64,000 bases of DNA. Origin: Sebastes aleutianus (taxonomy: Eukaryota; Chordata; Actinopteri; Perciformes; Sebastidae). Positions 13,058-34,560 of the stretch are shown here, one piece after another (the stretch's first letter is position 1; the number at the start of each line of letters is the position of its first letter). The stretch lies in the NCBI GenBank assembly GCA_916700875.1, contig CAKAKS010000190.1, positions 372,001 to 436,000 of the forward strand, in the 5' to 3' direction. A program made the position numbers and the translations under genes. The notes under the pieces are model-generated. The model was not told the origin of the DNA. It saw nothing but the letters and a program-made list of their open reading frames with translations, and did no database searches.

Positions 13058-13172
13058 TTGTCGCGAAGGAGGTTAAATAACGCACCAAACTTACACAAAA
13101 TTTTGGCAAGGAAAAACTGGCATGGCCATTTTCAAAGGGATCTCTTGACCTCTGACCTCAAGATATGTGAAT
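13058..13172. mobile_element. Inverted fragment of the 9893-10405 repeat family
   Basis: The sequence tgacctctgacctcaagatatgtgaat and the preceding ccaaacttacac block are the reverse complement of matching parts of 10270-10390. Confidence 0.7.
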
Positions 13173-13916
13173 GATATTTTAAATCGATTGACAACATTCG
13201 TTCGTATCCATGTGAAGTTGCCCTGGCTGCTGTCACTGAGTTGCTATCTCTGAATAAGCTCAAAGGTTTGTCTTGTTGATGGTTTCACATCCAGCTTCAA
13301 CAGCCTGTGTTAACTTAACACACCTTTCTGTTTGTCAGTGGACGTGCCTGGCAACACTCAGCGCCGTAATGTTTATCAACCACTTATTTCACTGTTGGCC
13401 CGTGTTTCTGTTTCGGCCTGCTGGCCACCTGGCTGTGTGCCGCGGTTTACTGTGTAGAGCTATTGCCTCATAAAACCGAGTCGTCGGAGGTTAGACGTAG
13501 TGACTTCGAGATAATAATTTTATTGTGTGTTTCCAGGAAAAGAACAGGATGTCGTTATGATATGACACCGAATTTGCTTTTTTTAACTATATGTTTGGCC
13601 TCTAAGTGTAGATGATCAAACAATATGAAGACAAGATTACAAGATCATAATTATGTAGAACTTATAGATCTGTTTTGAAGCACAGATCAGTTTTAATTTC
13701 CCAGTATCTGCTCTATAATTCCATCTTGACTGACCACATCTGTCCTCTCTCCCCTCTAGACGCCACAATGCCCTGGTAGGGTCCCATTTCTAAGCTCGCC
13801 ATGGTCACCATGGTGATATGAAGCCAGTGTGAAACGTTGACACACACACAGAGACACACACAGACGGTCAGTTATTGACTGACGCAGCCAGCCAGCGCAG
13901 CGGGCCGGAGTGTGTA

Positions 13917-15469
13917 ATGGACAGATGTAAGCATGTGGGGAGGCTGCGGCTGGCCCCGGACCACTCCATCCTCAACCCCCAGAAGTGGCACTGCGTCGAC
14001 TGCAACACCAGCGAGTCTATATGGGCCTGCCTGGGCTGCGCTCACGTGGCGTGCGGGCGCTACATCGAGGAGCACGCTCTGCAGCACTTCCAGCAGCAGC
14101 ACCACCCGCTGGCCATGGAGGTTAATGAACTTTACGTCTTTTGTTACCTGTGTGACGACTACGTTCTGAATGACAACGCCACCGGAGATCTGAAGCTGCT
14201 TCGCAGCACGCTCAGTGCCATCCAGAGCCAGCGCTATGAGGTCACCACCCGCAGTGGCCGCACCCTCCGCTCTGCTAGCGCCGCCCCCGATGCCCTCATG
14301 CCGTCCGGCGCCCGTGAGCTGCAGCTGAGGGACGAGGACAGGATGTTTACAGCGCTCTGGCACCGCCGCAGAGCGCTCATGGGACGCGTCTTTCGCTTCT
14401 GGTTTGCACTGACAGAATGCGGAAAGAAGAGGGAGGAAGAAGAGAGGAAGAGGGAGGAGGAGGAAGAGCAGAAACGGGAGGCGAGGGAGAGGAGGCGGGT
14501 TCTAAAAAGGCAGCTACAGGACGAGCTGGAGAACGCCCCTCTCAGGAAGAGTCGCCGCTTACGTCGGAAGAGCCAGAGAGTTGCAGATGCGGCAGTCACA
14601 ACGCCTCAGAGGACACGCAACAAGACAATATCCCCCGTGCCCCCATCGCTCACCTGCAGGACGAGGACTCAGAGCCCTGCCGCTGTCACGCCCAGAAGAA
14701 GTGAACGGACGAAAAACGTCCACCCACCTCCCAAACCCCGGACCCGTTCTTCTACCACCAAATCAAAGCCCAAAACGCCCTCAGCGCCCCCCCGTCCTGC
14801 CCAAACACCTGTTCGCCGCAAGCAGAGTACCAAACAGGGTGGCTCGCCCTTCAAACGGCGTCCCACGGTCACTCCCGGAGTGACGGGCCTGAGGAACTTA
14901 GGCAACACCTGTTATATGAACTCCATCCTGCAGGTGCTGAGCCACCTTCACGTCTTCAGGGAGTGCTTCCTGCGCCTGGATCTGACCCAGGCGCTGGAGC
15001 TACTGGCGTCTGCCGTCCACGGCCAACTGGCAGGGAACGCCTCGTCCCAGTCCCCCCTGATCCAGAGGAGGGGGTTCCAGACCAGTTCAGGGTCTGGCGC
15101 CGGGCTGAGCGGCGGGGCGTCGCGGACCCGCAGCATGGAGCTGATCCAACCCAAAGAGCCCAGCTCGAAGCACATCTCGCTCTGCCACGAGCTGCACACC
15201 CTGTTCCAGGTCATGTGGTCGGGCAAGTGGGCGCTGGTCTCGCCTTTTGCCATGCTCCACTCGGTGTGGCAGCTGATCCCGGCGTTCAGGGGCTACGCCC
15301 AGCAGGACGCGCAGGAGTTCCTGTGCGAGCTGTTGGACAAGGTGCAGCACGAGCTGGAGAACACCGGCAAGCACACGACCACCGCAGGAGTCCCGCAGAA
15401 ACGACTCATCAAGCAGGTGCTCAGCGTGGTCAACACCATCTTCCACGGTCAGCTGCTCAGCCAGGTACG

Positions 15470-15501
<32 letters not shown>

Positions 15502-18500
15502 ACACCTGCTAACACCTTCACTTAACCATTGGGTAACACAAGCTTCACCTTTCACCCAGGGTTTTTAAGGTTGAGTTGCTGATGGTTTTACCTTTTCTTT
15601 GCTCTCTTCCATGTTAACACAGTATTGATCTTCGATACAGCCCTGAGTAGAACTGAAATGATTTGTCAATTCATCCGTTAGTCGATCGCCAGAAAAATAA
15701 TAGTGTCTATTTGCACACCAGAGAGAAAAGTCACACGGCAGCTTCTCGGCTATTTACACCCGGCCCAGTTGAATATGCTACTTAAAAAGATTTAGTAGTA
15801 GTAGTAGTAGTAATACTATAGTAGTAATATAAAGAGCGACGAAATGTGTGCAGGGAGTAGGTTGTGGCCACCTTTCACTCATGAGACGCCTATTTTCACA
15901 CTTAGTTGACCTATTATTATTTTCAGTCACAGTTTGGTTTAGGCATCAAAACTACTTGGTAGTGTGTGTTGTTGTTTGCTACGGACAGCTATGTGCTTGT
16001 CTCTGCCATGCTATTTACACCGGTGTGCAAATAATATTGTTGGCTTCTGACACCTGGGTGCTAAATAGCTTCTGCTGAAAAATAATCTGCCACTAACTGT
16101 CATTTTTCCTGCAAAATTAGTGACAAAATGCAGTCTGGTTTCTAGTGCTCCGGTGTGAGGCCTTGTTGCTTTTCTTTGTCATTTATTATACTAAACCGAA
16201 TACCTTTTAGTTTTGGACTGTTGTTCGGATATAACAAGACATTTGAAGAAGTAACCTTGAGCTTTGGGAAGTTGTGAAAATATTTGTTTTTACTTTTCAT
16301 AGACTAAACGATTTAATGGATAAAGAAAGTAATCCCTAACCCTGAGTAGTAGTATACCTTTCTGGCCGTAATTATCAGAAATATTCTTAATTATATTAAT
16401 TAATGCACCCTGAGTTGCAAATTCAGTGGGTTTTTAATCTATTCACTGTGATTGCTTAACAAAACAGTCCTCAAAATCTCAACACACATTTCCTCCCTTA
16501 TACACAAAAAACAACTTTTTAGGTGTAAGAACACTACCTGTATTTTCCTCTCCGGCTCCAGTGGGGGCATCTGAAATTGAAAGTGTAATATCAGTTGAAT
16601 AGTTTCACTCCATTTTCAAAGTAAAAGGACCCACTTCTTGATGTAAAAATTATACTTTTGCTATTTTTTGTGTGCTTAGAGTGTGATTGTGAGATCTGGT
16701 TTAGCGTTTACAGACATATGAGAAGCTGATGACAATATTTCAATATATACAACCAAAGTTCAAGATCACATCCAGTAGCTGACGGAGGAGAAACGTAGAG
16801 AGAGTAGCGAGTTAGTATGAGGACAAGGGATCAGCGTCTACTTGTGGAGGCCGATCACACACTGTGACACCTGCTCCTGCTGAATAGAGGCCTGTGTGGG
16901 GGGTTTGGGGTCTCTGTGGCTACTCTCCACTTTGTATTTCTTATATTTTTGATACAGTATAAAGAGACAGGAAACCAGCACACCAGGTGGCCAGGATAGT
17001 AAGAATAATATTCTATGTATAATATGTCTGTATTCCCCCCCCCCTCTGGTGTGCAGGTGACGTGCCTGGCCTGCGACCACCGCTCCAACACCGTGGAGCC
17101 GTTCTGGGATCTGTCTCTGGAGTTCCCGGAGCGATACCACAGTAATAGCAGGGAGTCGGCCGCTCAGGCGTCGTGCCATTTGACGGAAATGCTGGCCAAG
17201 TTCACAGAGACTGAAGCGCTGGAGGGAAACATCTATGCCTGTGAGCAGTGCAACTGTGAGTTCAAATCATGTCAACACGCACACACACGCTTTATCTTCT
17301 AAATCAGAGATTTGATATCAACGCATTGACACCTGGATACGTCTGTCTTTTCTGTTCTCTCCCCAACTCCAGTTATTGTATTAAGCTTGTCCAAACATGT
17401 CATCATGGAGCTATTTTTTAATGTGAATAGAGGTTAAAGTGATCTGAGTCTGTGTGATGCTGTGTACCCAAAATGTTGTATGATAAAAATCTATGAAAAA
17501 TCCCCCTTTCCAAGGCGACACTCTGCGGAGTAACGTTTTTTTTTTAATTGCCTGTCAACTCTCTCCTCTCGTTTGCAGCGGCTCGACGGCGCTCCTCCTC
17601 CAAACCGGTCCTCCTGACTGAAGCACAAAAACAGCTGATGGTCCACAAACTGCCTCAGGTCCTGCGGCTTCACCTCAAACGCTTCAGGTATGATGATGAT
17701 GATGTTGATGATGATCACAGCAGAGTTACAGCCAATCTCTGTGGCCAATTCTGTTATATTCATCTATAAGGGCAGCTCTCTACCAGGTCAACAAACAGAC
17801 ATTTGGGGCTGTTTTTTATATGAAAATTGAGCCTGACTGCCATGTTATTAGCAGAAAAAACAACATGTGATTAATACTACTAATACAAATGTTTGTCAAA
17901 CCGTCTATTTCCAAAGATTAGTGCCTTTTAACAACTGAAAGATGACAGAAAATTAAGTTTCCAGTTGGAAAAGGCACACAGGAAAATTTATTTAAAATAA
18001 CGCTGTAGTAATGGCTCACTGACTTACTGTTTTTCCGTCTTGTAATTGGTCGTCAGGTGGTCGGGGCGGAACCACAGGGAGAAGATCGGAGTCCACGTCA
18101 GCTTCGACCAGCTCCTCGACATGGAGCCCTACTGCTGCCTCGAGCCCTCGCCCAAAGGTGTGGCCTGCTCCGTTCCCAGCAGCCCCAGCTCCCCGGGTTC
18201 GCCGCGCCCCAAGCACTTCCTCTACGACCTCTCCGCTGTGGTGATGCATCATGGGAAGGGCTTCGGCTCGGGCCACTACACCTCCTACTGCTACAACACA
18301 GAAGGAGGTGAGTGAAGGAGCACAGCAGGGTTTAACTGAAAGACCTGGACCGGTTTGTTCCTAACAGGTTTGAGTGGTGGCCGATTGATCGGTACATCTC
18401 TCTAAAATTGGTTCCTTAGGCCGCGCATGAGTAAATAAGTATATTTGTCTAATTCGTTCATTCAGACTGATGTGTTGTTGCTTCTCTGTTGTTTTCTCCT

Positions 18501-18629
18501 GCAGGCTTTTGGGTTCACTGTAATGACTCTAAGCTGAACGTTTGTTCGGTGGACGAGGTCTGTCGCGCTCAGGCCTACATCCTCTTCTACACACAGCGAG
18601 TAACTCAGGACAAAGACCGGCCGCTATAG
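13917..18629 (+). CDS. usp44: Ubiquitin carboxyl-terminal hydrolase 44
   Basis: Coding exons are 13917-15464, 17057-17255, 17579-17687, 18057-18307 and 18505-18629 (TAG 18627-18629); all are GT-AG and in phase, giving 743 residues. The ATG at 13917 starts MDRCKHVGRLRL, as in vertebrate USP44. An N-terminal zinc-finger UBP domain (about 1-115; Cys26/Cys29 in WHCVDC) is followed by a basic, Glu-rich, coiled-coil-prone linker. The USP catalytic domain (from about 320) has the Cys box GNTCYMNS (Cys332), a QQDAQEF motif, CxxC zinc-ribbon pairs, the His box GSGHYTSY (His692) and Asp710 in HCNDSKL. From family knowledge USP44 is a cysteine deubiquitinase that removes ubiquitin from Cdc20 complexes in the spindle checkpoint and from H2B. 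The paralogue USP49 is similar; flanking ntn4 and metap2 favour USP44. Confidence 0.94.
15466..15495 (+). repeat. (CA)n tract directly at the usp44 coding exon 1 donor
   Basis: The 5' splice site GT is at 15465-15466 and the CA run starts within about 5 bases, at 15470. The close spacing could affect splice-site use, since CA repeats bind hnRNP L. Confidence 0.85.
15496..17056 (+). other. usp44: usp44 intron with repeat fragments
   Basis: It contains a (TAG)n run (about 15797-15815) and a fragment of the 'attagtcgatcg' repeat family (about 15650-15710). No gene was recognised. The acceptor is preceded by a C-run and the short motif ggtgtgcag. Confidence 0.5.
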
Positions 18630-20110
18630 GACCACAATCCTCCTCTTCATCCTCCTCCTCCTCCTCCTCAGCGAGAAGATATCAGCACAGCCCCTCCTAT
18701 CGCTCGTTCTCTCTTTCTTTGGGCATTTTATATCGTGGGAGGACTGGTGTGTTTTTTTAGTCTATTTTTCTAAATAAGAAAAAAAAGAGGACACCTTTTT
18801 TTTTAAAACCTGGTTCTGCTTTGTGAACTTCTTGTATATGGTGTTTATATGTAGGTATTTTTAAAAAAGAAAAGTGGCGATGTTTGTGATTTGTGTACAG
18901 TTTTTATTTTATAAAAGAGTATCAGCCAAGATGTCTCTCAGTAGCAGCCAACAGTGTCCTCTACAGGTGCATTCACATGTCGTCTGTTGATTGTTTGTTT
19001 CGTTTAAAATCAACTGAAATGTTTCTCAGTCACTTTAGATAGTCGTCGCAGAACTGGATGTCGGGTTGTAAAATGTCATTAACTCACTAGAAAACGGCCT
19101 CCCTGTGTTTTAGACAGGTTTAACAAACATGACTGCCAGAAATGCACTAATTTCTACAGAATAGGCTGTTTTTTTTACGGGGTTTCTAGTTAAAGATCTA
19201 TACACAAGCAGCGCAGGAATCTTATTTTTCTCTCTGGGTCTGTCAGGAAACATTGGCAGACCTCAAGCCAAAGCCTTTGGAGGAAGTCTATGGAAAAACC
19301 TCTCAGCGTTTCCAAAACGGTTCAACATTTGTGTTTTTTTTTATTTTTTCTCCCCATCTTTCACTGAGGGAGGAAAAAGTTTCCAAAGTTTTATTTTGGC
19401 TAAATGCTGCCACCTCTCTGCTCCAGAATGTAATTAACCTTCAGCGATCCATCCCAGACGCATACTAGTGTACTAGAAAAGTGCCCTTTTGTTGAGAATA
19501 TATTTTTATATCAATCCAGCAAAGTGGAATCTGCTCCGCTGCAGGCCCACCCACACCAGCATTTACATTATGAATGTATTTTTATACAATCCTCTTCAGA
19601 GGTTTTAGACAAGAGGCCGGCCACTGACTGTTTTTAAAAGTTTTATACAACTGATGATTGTTCAACTCCACCAGCAGTTATGACTGTTTTGTCACCAGTA
19701 AGTAGCTGTGTGTACATGCTGTATTTTATTTACCATCCAGTCAGTACAATATCCACATTTAAACCGGATCTCTGCAGTGTAATACAGATATTTATCTCCA
19801 TAAGTATTCTCCATCTCAACCATGATCCTTCAAAAAGCACACTTCATATTTGTTTTCTTTCATTGTCAGATGTTGTTGGCGTTTTTGGTTACTACTCCAT
19901 GGATGTGTGTATGTGTGTGTGTAAATTTATGGAAGTTATACTATGCAAATTGTTACCTCAAGTTTTTCTAGAGAAAATTACCTCAATAAATGAGAATATT
20001 TTTTCATTTTTCTACAAAAGATGCCGGCGTCTTGCTTGTTCTCATTTTGTACAGGAAGCTAGTCAAGTCCACTTTATTTACAGGTTTTCTTAGTTTTCTA
20101 TGACAATAAA
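18630..20110 (+). other. usp44: usp44 3'UTR with AATAAA signals
   Basis: This sequence follows the stop. It contains a CCT-rich tract near 18643-18670 and AATAAA at about 19985. A second AATAAA at 20105-20110 (gacaataaactg) is the better candidate end because AT-rich tandem repeats start just after it. Confidence 0.55.
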
Positions 20111-20159
20111 CTGAAAACCTTTCAGCTTTGGACTGTTAGCTAGACAAACAATTTGAAAA

Positions 20160-20830
20160 AGAAATGTTTGCACACTTTTTATTAATTTATTTTATTTTTC
20201 TATATTTTATTTTTATTTATTTATCTATTTAAACATGGAATTAAGTAATCAGACAGTAAAGAATGAAAAAACTGAAAAAATAAATAAAAGTATGCATTGA
20301 TATAAAATTTGTCACTATTTTGGGACAGTTTGCACACTTTATTTAATTTTTATATTTAATTTTTTTTTTTTTTATCTATTTAAACATGGAATTAAATGAA
20401 GTAATCAGACACTAAAGAATGAAAAACAGATACATAAATAGATTAAAAAATAACTAATAAAAATGTAAAAAAAATATATATTTAAAAAATATTAAAAAAT
20501 AAATTAAAGTATGCACTGTTATAAAATTCGTCACTATTTTGTGACAGTTTACACACTTTTCTATATTAATCTATTTAAACATGGAATTAAATCAAGTAAT
20601 AAGACAGTAAAGAATGAAAAACAAATAGATTCAAATATATATATAAAAATTCTAAATAAATAAATAAATAAAAGTATACACTTATAAAATTCATCACTAT
20701 TTTTTGACAGTTTGCACACTATTTAATTTTTTTGCATGTTTTATTTTCTTATTATTTATAAGTTTTTATTTATTTATTCATGTTTTTCCTTCTTGACTGA
20801 CTGTGATTACTTAATTTAATTTAATTAATA
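20160..20830. repeat. AT-rich tandem repeat, about four copies
   Basis: The words gacagtttgcacactt, aaacatggaattaa and agacagtaaagaatgaaaaa recur near 20165, 20328, 20543 and 20705, with unit spacing of about 160-215 bases. It lies between the convergent 3' ends of usp44 and metap2. Confidence 0.8.
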
Positions 20831-21585
20831 AAAATATCGAGCCCTGGTTTGAGGCAATATGGGACTAGGATGACAGTGTTGCAAGAATATGTAAACTACC
20901 TGTCCCTTTATAAATGTACTGTTGTACGATACCTTTGTGTCAGTAAAAAAATTGAATATAAAAGATGTGTAATCGAAAGAAAAAGATTAATCAGATTAAT
21001 AATTAATATAATCACTAATTGCAGCCTAAATCTGAACTGCTGAAATAAATATAAAGTGAAACTACTGGCTTTAGCAATGATAAATTAAGTCTAAATTTAA
21101 CACACAAAAGCTGCAACAACAGAAAGTTACAGATGTAGTTTTGAGTTTTCTCTTCTAACTCTCAAGAAAGCAAATAACCACTTTGTTTCTTAAAAATCGA
21201 CGAAACAATTAATCGATGATTAAAACTGATGCTATAAATTTTCTGTAAATGAATCAACTAATAGTTTCAGCTCTAGTTTAATTATATTCAATAATCTCAG
21301 TTTAGTGTTGTGAGATTAGATTTCTTGTTATTAGAGACACCAGAAGAGGACAGGTCCACAATGAGCAAAATCATTTTAATCAACTTTTTTTTTCTTACAA
21401 AAACATTATCAGGGAGTTCAAAATGAAGCGTTTTTAACTGGGGAACAAACAGTGGCAGTGACGACTTCAAAGATATTTTACAAATATCAGAGAAACGACG
21501 ACTAGAGTGCCAGAGTGCAGAGTTCCCTCCCTGTTGCAACAGAAGCCAAACATACAGCTGCAGATGCACGGCGCTCGTATGAAGA

Positions 21586-21591
21586 TTTATT
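21586..21591 (-). terminator. metap2: Candidate metap2 poly(A) signal
   Basis: The plus-strand tttatt gives AATAAA on the minus strand, about 565 bases after the metap2 stop. Another AATAAA is at 21933-21938. Which one is used cannot be decided from sequence. Confidence 0.35.
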
Positions 21592-22155
21592 ACGACGACG
21601 CACTCTGAACTTTAAGTGTTAGAGGAGTTGTCTGTTTGCACAGATTTCTGGCCATGCATCGGCCTAACCACGTCTTTAACCCGTCAGTAACATTTGTGCT
21701 GAATTGAAGTGGAGCACTAAAGCACTGGAGGCTCAGAGTGGAGCCATGGAAAAGTGAAAATGAACGGGAGGCTTACGGGGTTTCCCCACGCTCACCGTCT
21801 CTTTGAATACTGGGGTGCACTAGCTTCAGCAGCAGCTTAAATAAACCTTTGACAGTTTTAATATTTTGTAAAATGAGGTCCGCAGGAAACGACGATACGT
21901 CCTCCGACAGAATCGTGTTGGCTTGTTTACAATTTATTCAGCTGTGGTTGATGAGAGAAAACTTAGAAAGCCATTCCTTCTTCCTTGCAAGCTGTGAGTG
22001 GTGCATTGTGGGTAGAACACAGCAGCGTTTTGGCATCCCTCAAAAGCTGTTCTCCTGTTTTAGAAGCTCTTTTCTGTTGAAGAAGGAGTAGCTAACGGGG
22101 TCTGGGGGGTGCTGTGTGGTGGAGGTGGAGGTGGCGGGGGTGTGCTGTTGGAGTA

Positions 22156-31177
<9,022 letters not shown>

Positions 31178-31419
31178 GATCAGAGGCGCTGCTGGGAAAG
31201 GAAGTGGAGAGAGCGAGAGGGAGAGCTGCTGCGAGGGCTGCTGCCTTCAGGGACACTCTGGTGTTCTCACTACTGTTATCAATAATAATATTATTATGAT
31301 TCAATAAGTTAAATATGTAAGTAATGAATTGGTATTGTGATTAAGTTATATTATAAGTAATGAATTGGTATTCTGGATTGATAACAAATTTATATTTTGA
31401 TGATGATAATTATATCAGT
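31178..31419 (-). promoter_or_regulatory. metap2: metap2 5' flank
   Basis: This is the GC-richer sequence immediately upstream of the metap2 ATG. It has an ETS-like ggaagtg on the plus strand (about 31201-31207) and no clear TATA box, which would suit a housekeeping promoter. The transcription start is not visible. AT-rich repeat DNA begins within 250 bases. Confidence 0.4.
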
Positions 31420-31593
31420 ATTTTGGGTATAAGAATAATGTATATATGTATATATGTATATATATATGTATATGTGGTATGCAGTTTGCGCGTGTAGTGC
31501 AATGTGCGGTGTATGTACAATTATAATATATATTATACAATTTATAATATACAATATGCACATGCAATACATACAGTACATACACACATACAC

Positions 31594-31624
<31 letters not shown>

Positions 31625-31649
31625 CATACATACATACATATATATACAG

Positions 31650-31688
<39 letters not shown>

Positions 31689-31796
31689 ATGTATGTATTG
31701 CATGTGCATATTGTATATTATAAATTGTATAATATATATAATAATTGTATAATACACAGCATCCGACCATGCATACATTATTCTTATACCCAAAAT
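31420..31796. mobile_element. Foldback/MITE element, 377 bp, with near-palindromic structure
   Basis: Terminal inverted repeats of 23 bp are perfect (31420-31442 and 31774-31796; core ttttgggtataagaataatg). Inner arms of about 48 bp starting atatatattatacaattt (31527-31574) recur inverted near 31690-31740. The centre is a TA/TG/CA microsatellite. No coding capacity or clear target duplication. It lies about 240 bases upstream of the metap2 ATG. Confidence 0.8.
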
Positions 31797-31799
31797 CAA

Positions 31800-32860
31800 A
31801 TATCTAGAAATTTGCATTATTCTTTACAGAAAAAAAAAGGATTTTACTTGATCTTTTTTAAAAGAGAGGTAGGAACGTACATCATGTAAGCAAGATATAG
31901 ATGATACTCATTAAATTCATAGAGAACAGTTGTTCTAATGATCCCTGGGGTGGCCGAGAGCCATTTGTGGCAAAATACAAAATGTTTGTATATTTTGTAA
32001 TAATTAAGGTTCTTATTATGTTATAATGCAGGTGTAATTTCAGTCTATATTGTGCGTTTAGTGGTGCATACGGTATTACCAATTTCCAATTCATTACTTA
32101 TAATATAACTTACTAATTTATTCAATTATTACTTTATAACAGAGCCACTTTCAAGAAAGCATTAAAAGAGTATCTAATGCAATTAACTGCCTGAACGAGC
32201 TGTTAATTATTTTTCTGGCGTGCTGATATTCTATTTATTTGTTTTGTTTTATTTTTAAATATGTACACCTCACTGCATGGAATTTGCTGGCATATTTTTT
32301 TATATAAGGTAATGTGAGTACAGTGATTTTTGTATGAGATGTTTGAATGTAAATAATGTATATAGTTGTTGTTGCAGTTGCCCATTTTTACCCTGTTGGT
32401 AATCCAGCTTTGGCTGCTTTATTTTTCTGTTTTCACTATTAACTGTTTTGTACAAATTAAATGTTTTGGGTTTTTTTGTGCAAAACTGCATCAAAAAGTA
32501 CATTATATGTTAAAGTTTGTGTTGTCTTCTTCATTCTGCTCTAAATACAATAAACAAAGTGCTACTTATTGATTCAATTTTATTCTTAAATCCTACCAAA
32601 AACATTTGATAACATTCCTAATTGGACTTTTAAATTCTAGGAAAATTAGATTCCGAGCTTAATGTGAGCACTTGAAGGCAGCACAAAGTAAAACATGCTG
32701 AATCAGCTGAAGGGGAGTTCCTGCACTGAGGAGGGAGCCTATTCAGGAAATAACCTGTGGAGAGGTATAAATACACAAATAAACTGCACTGATTACATGA
32801 TAATCAATATCATGTAAATATCAGAGTTGTAGCATTAACTAGGGTAAACAAAAATAAATT
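31800..32860. other. AT-rich spacer, nothing recognised
   Basis: Low-complexity AT-rich sequence with short ORFs only. I see no gene or defined repeat. Confidence 0.5.
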
Positions 32861-32863
32861 AAA

Positions 32864-33490
32864 TTAAAGCTGTGATATGTAAGCAAAATAAATAAAACTA
32901 ATACATAACATTATTTTTTTTTACATAAAGCTCATTTTTACATACAAATATCTGCAGCAAAAATCCTGCATTATTGCCAAAAACATCTGTGGCAGTCACA
33001 GAACTGACCACTAGGTGGCAAACCTATAACATTTAACAATCTAGGAAAAATAATGTCACTAATAAAATAAATTAAAGCTGTGATATAAGAGCAAAATAAA
33101 TAAAACAAACGTCTAAAATAATAAATAACATTATTTTTTTTACATAAAGCTCATTTTTACATACAAATATCTGCAGCAAAAATCCTGCATTATTGCCACA
33201 AACACCTGCGGCAGTCACAGAACTGACCACTAGGTGGCAAACCTATAACATTTAACAATCTAAGAAAAATAATGTCACTAATAAAATAAATTAAAGCTGT
33301 GATATGTGAGCAAAATAAATAAAAAAAACATCTAAAGTAATACATAACATTATATATTATTTTTACACACAAATATCTGCAGCAAAAATCCTACATTATT
33401 GCCACAAACACCTGTTGCAGTCCCAGAACTGACCACTAGATGGCAAACCTATAACATTTAACAATCTAAGAAAATGTCACTAATAAAGTT
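32864..33490. repeat. Tandem array, three copies of about 210 bp, with CTCF-like cores
   Basis: Copies start at ttaaagctgtgatat at 32864, 33072 and 33291. Each carries atctgcagcaaaaatcc and then a core ccactaggtggca (33008-33020, 33227-33239; ccactagatggca at 33433-33445) close to the vertebrate CTCF motif. It lies between metap2 and vezt. Confidence 0.85.
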
Positions 33491-34274
33491 GTGTGGTGCT
33501 TTATATTTAGAAGCATTTATGCCACTTGATGCACATTTGCACAAGAGAATTTTCAATATGGGTGGCTTCAGTGGGAGTCAAATCCTTAGCTGATGTGTTT
33601 AAATGTCAGAGGTAGAGTTACTGAAATATGGTGTTTCCTTTCTTAAAGTGTATTAAATCCCAAGACAGGGGCACTTATATGTTAAGTCTTTACTCCACTA
33701 CATCAGGTCTCCAAAGGCAGGAATGGCTTTAAAGTGGAGCACCAGCTGTTGCGGGTGAGACAAATGCAAAATCCCACAAAACATATCAAGTGACTCGCCG
33801 AACCTGTTCCTCTACAGCGACCGTGAGAGCCTCTGAAACAGGAGCGCCAGAAAAGACTCCAGGATACATCGAACACTTCCAGAATGGTATTTTATTTCAC
33901 GTAGGAGGGGGTAGAGCTCACCCAGAGGGTGCAGGAGGGGGTCAGGACAAGGCAGACATGGTGACAAGAAAGACTGGGAAGGTGGAGGAGGGGTGGGTGG
34001 GGATACACCAGGGCTGTCAGACTCTTATGGCAACTTCATACGAAACATAAAGTTATAGATTGCCCTCACACGAGAGAAAATAAACCTCCTTTTTTATTAC
34101 TATACCTGTACAGGTGTTTGATTTTAAACCACAGCAGCACACAGTTCAGTCCATAAAGTCTCGAGTCATAAACAAGTCCGATCTTTCCTCCGAGTGTAAA
34201 CACAGACGCTGAGAAATGGGACTGTTTCTTAGATACAATAGTGTTGTATTCTAAATCGGATTGTAAATGAATGA

Positions 34275-34560
34275 ACTATGGAGGACTTAAATCTTCCATT
34301 ATAATAAAAAAATAAATAAATGACTCAATAAATAAATAAATTGTGAAAACAGCAAGTAGAGAGATGGATTGCAGGAAGGGCCGGACAAAAATAAAACTAT
34401 TTCTATTTCTGTGCATATTTATTTATTTTTAAATTAACCTGCACATTTATTTGATAATTGAGGCTTTTATTTCTACATTTCCTTCTTTTTTTCCTTCATT
34501 TATTTATCGAGTCATTTATTATTATAATGGCAGCTTTAGTCCTCCATAATGGTCGGCTAT
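34275..34560. mobile_element. MITE-like inverted repeat element
   Basis: The left arm (atggaggacttaaatcttccattataataaaaaaataaataaatgactc) and right arm (gagtcatttattattataatggcagctttagtcctccat) are imperfect inverted copies about 200 bases apart. No ORF. Confidence 0.6.

Larger units (their letters stand above)
10991..13759 (+). other. usp44: usp44 5' intron
   Basis: The donor is gtaagg and the acceptor cccctctag. The intron contains a GCTAGGCTAATGCTA-type short tandem block (about 11157-11280), a duplicated segment (11677-12320), a LINE-type tail (about 12350-12415) and an inverted repeat fragment (13058-13172). No second gene is evident. Confidence 0.55.
10933..13779 (+). other. Spliced upstream ORF in the usp44 leader (25 codons)
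   Basis: An ATG at 10933 (context caagATGg) opens 19 codons plus one base up to a good donor (g|gtaagg, GT 10991-10992). Joining to the acceptor ccctctag before 13760 continues the frame for six codons to TAG 13777-13779. A second short uORF (six codons) runs 13801-13821. Both precede the main ATG at 13917. This is most simply a 5' non-coding exon with a regulatory uORF; the exon's 5' end is not defined. Confidence 0.55.

Noticed and set aside
13872..14363. A 163-codon minus-strand ORF opposite usp44 exon 1
   Set aside because: It is a GC-rich shadow of a real coding exon, with no family similarity and no splice context.
31390..31817. Several overlapping Tyr/Ile-rich ORFs on both strands
   Set aside because: They arise from the TA/CA microsatellite and palindrome. 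The proteins are low complexity and have no start context.
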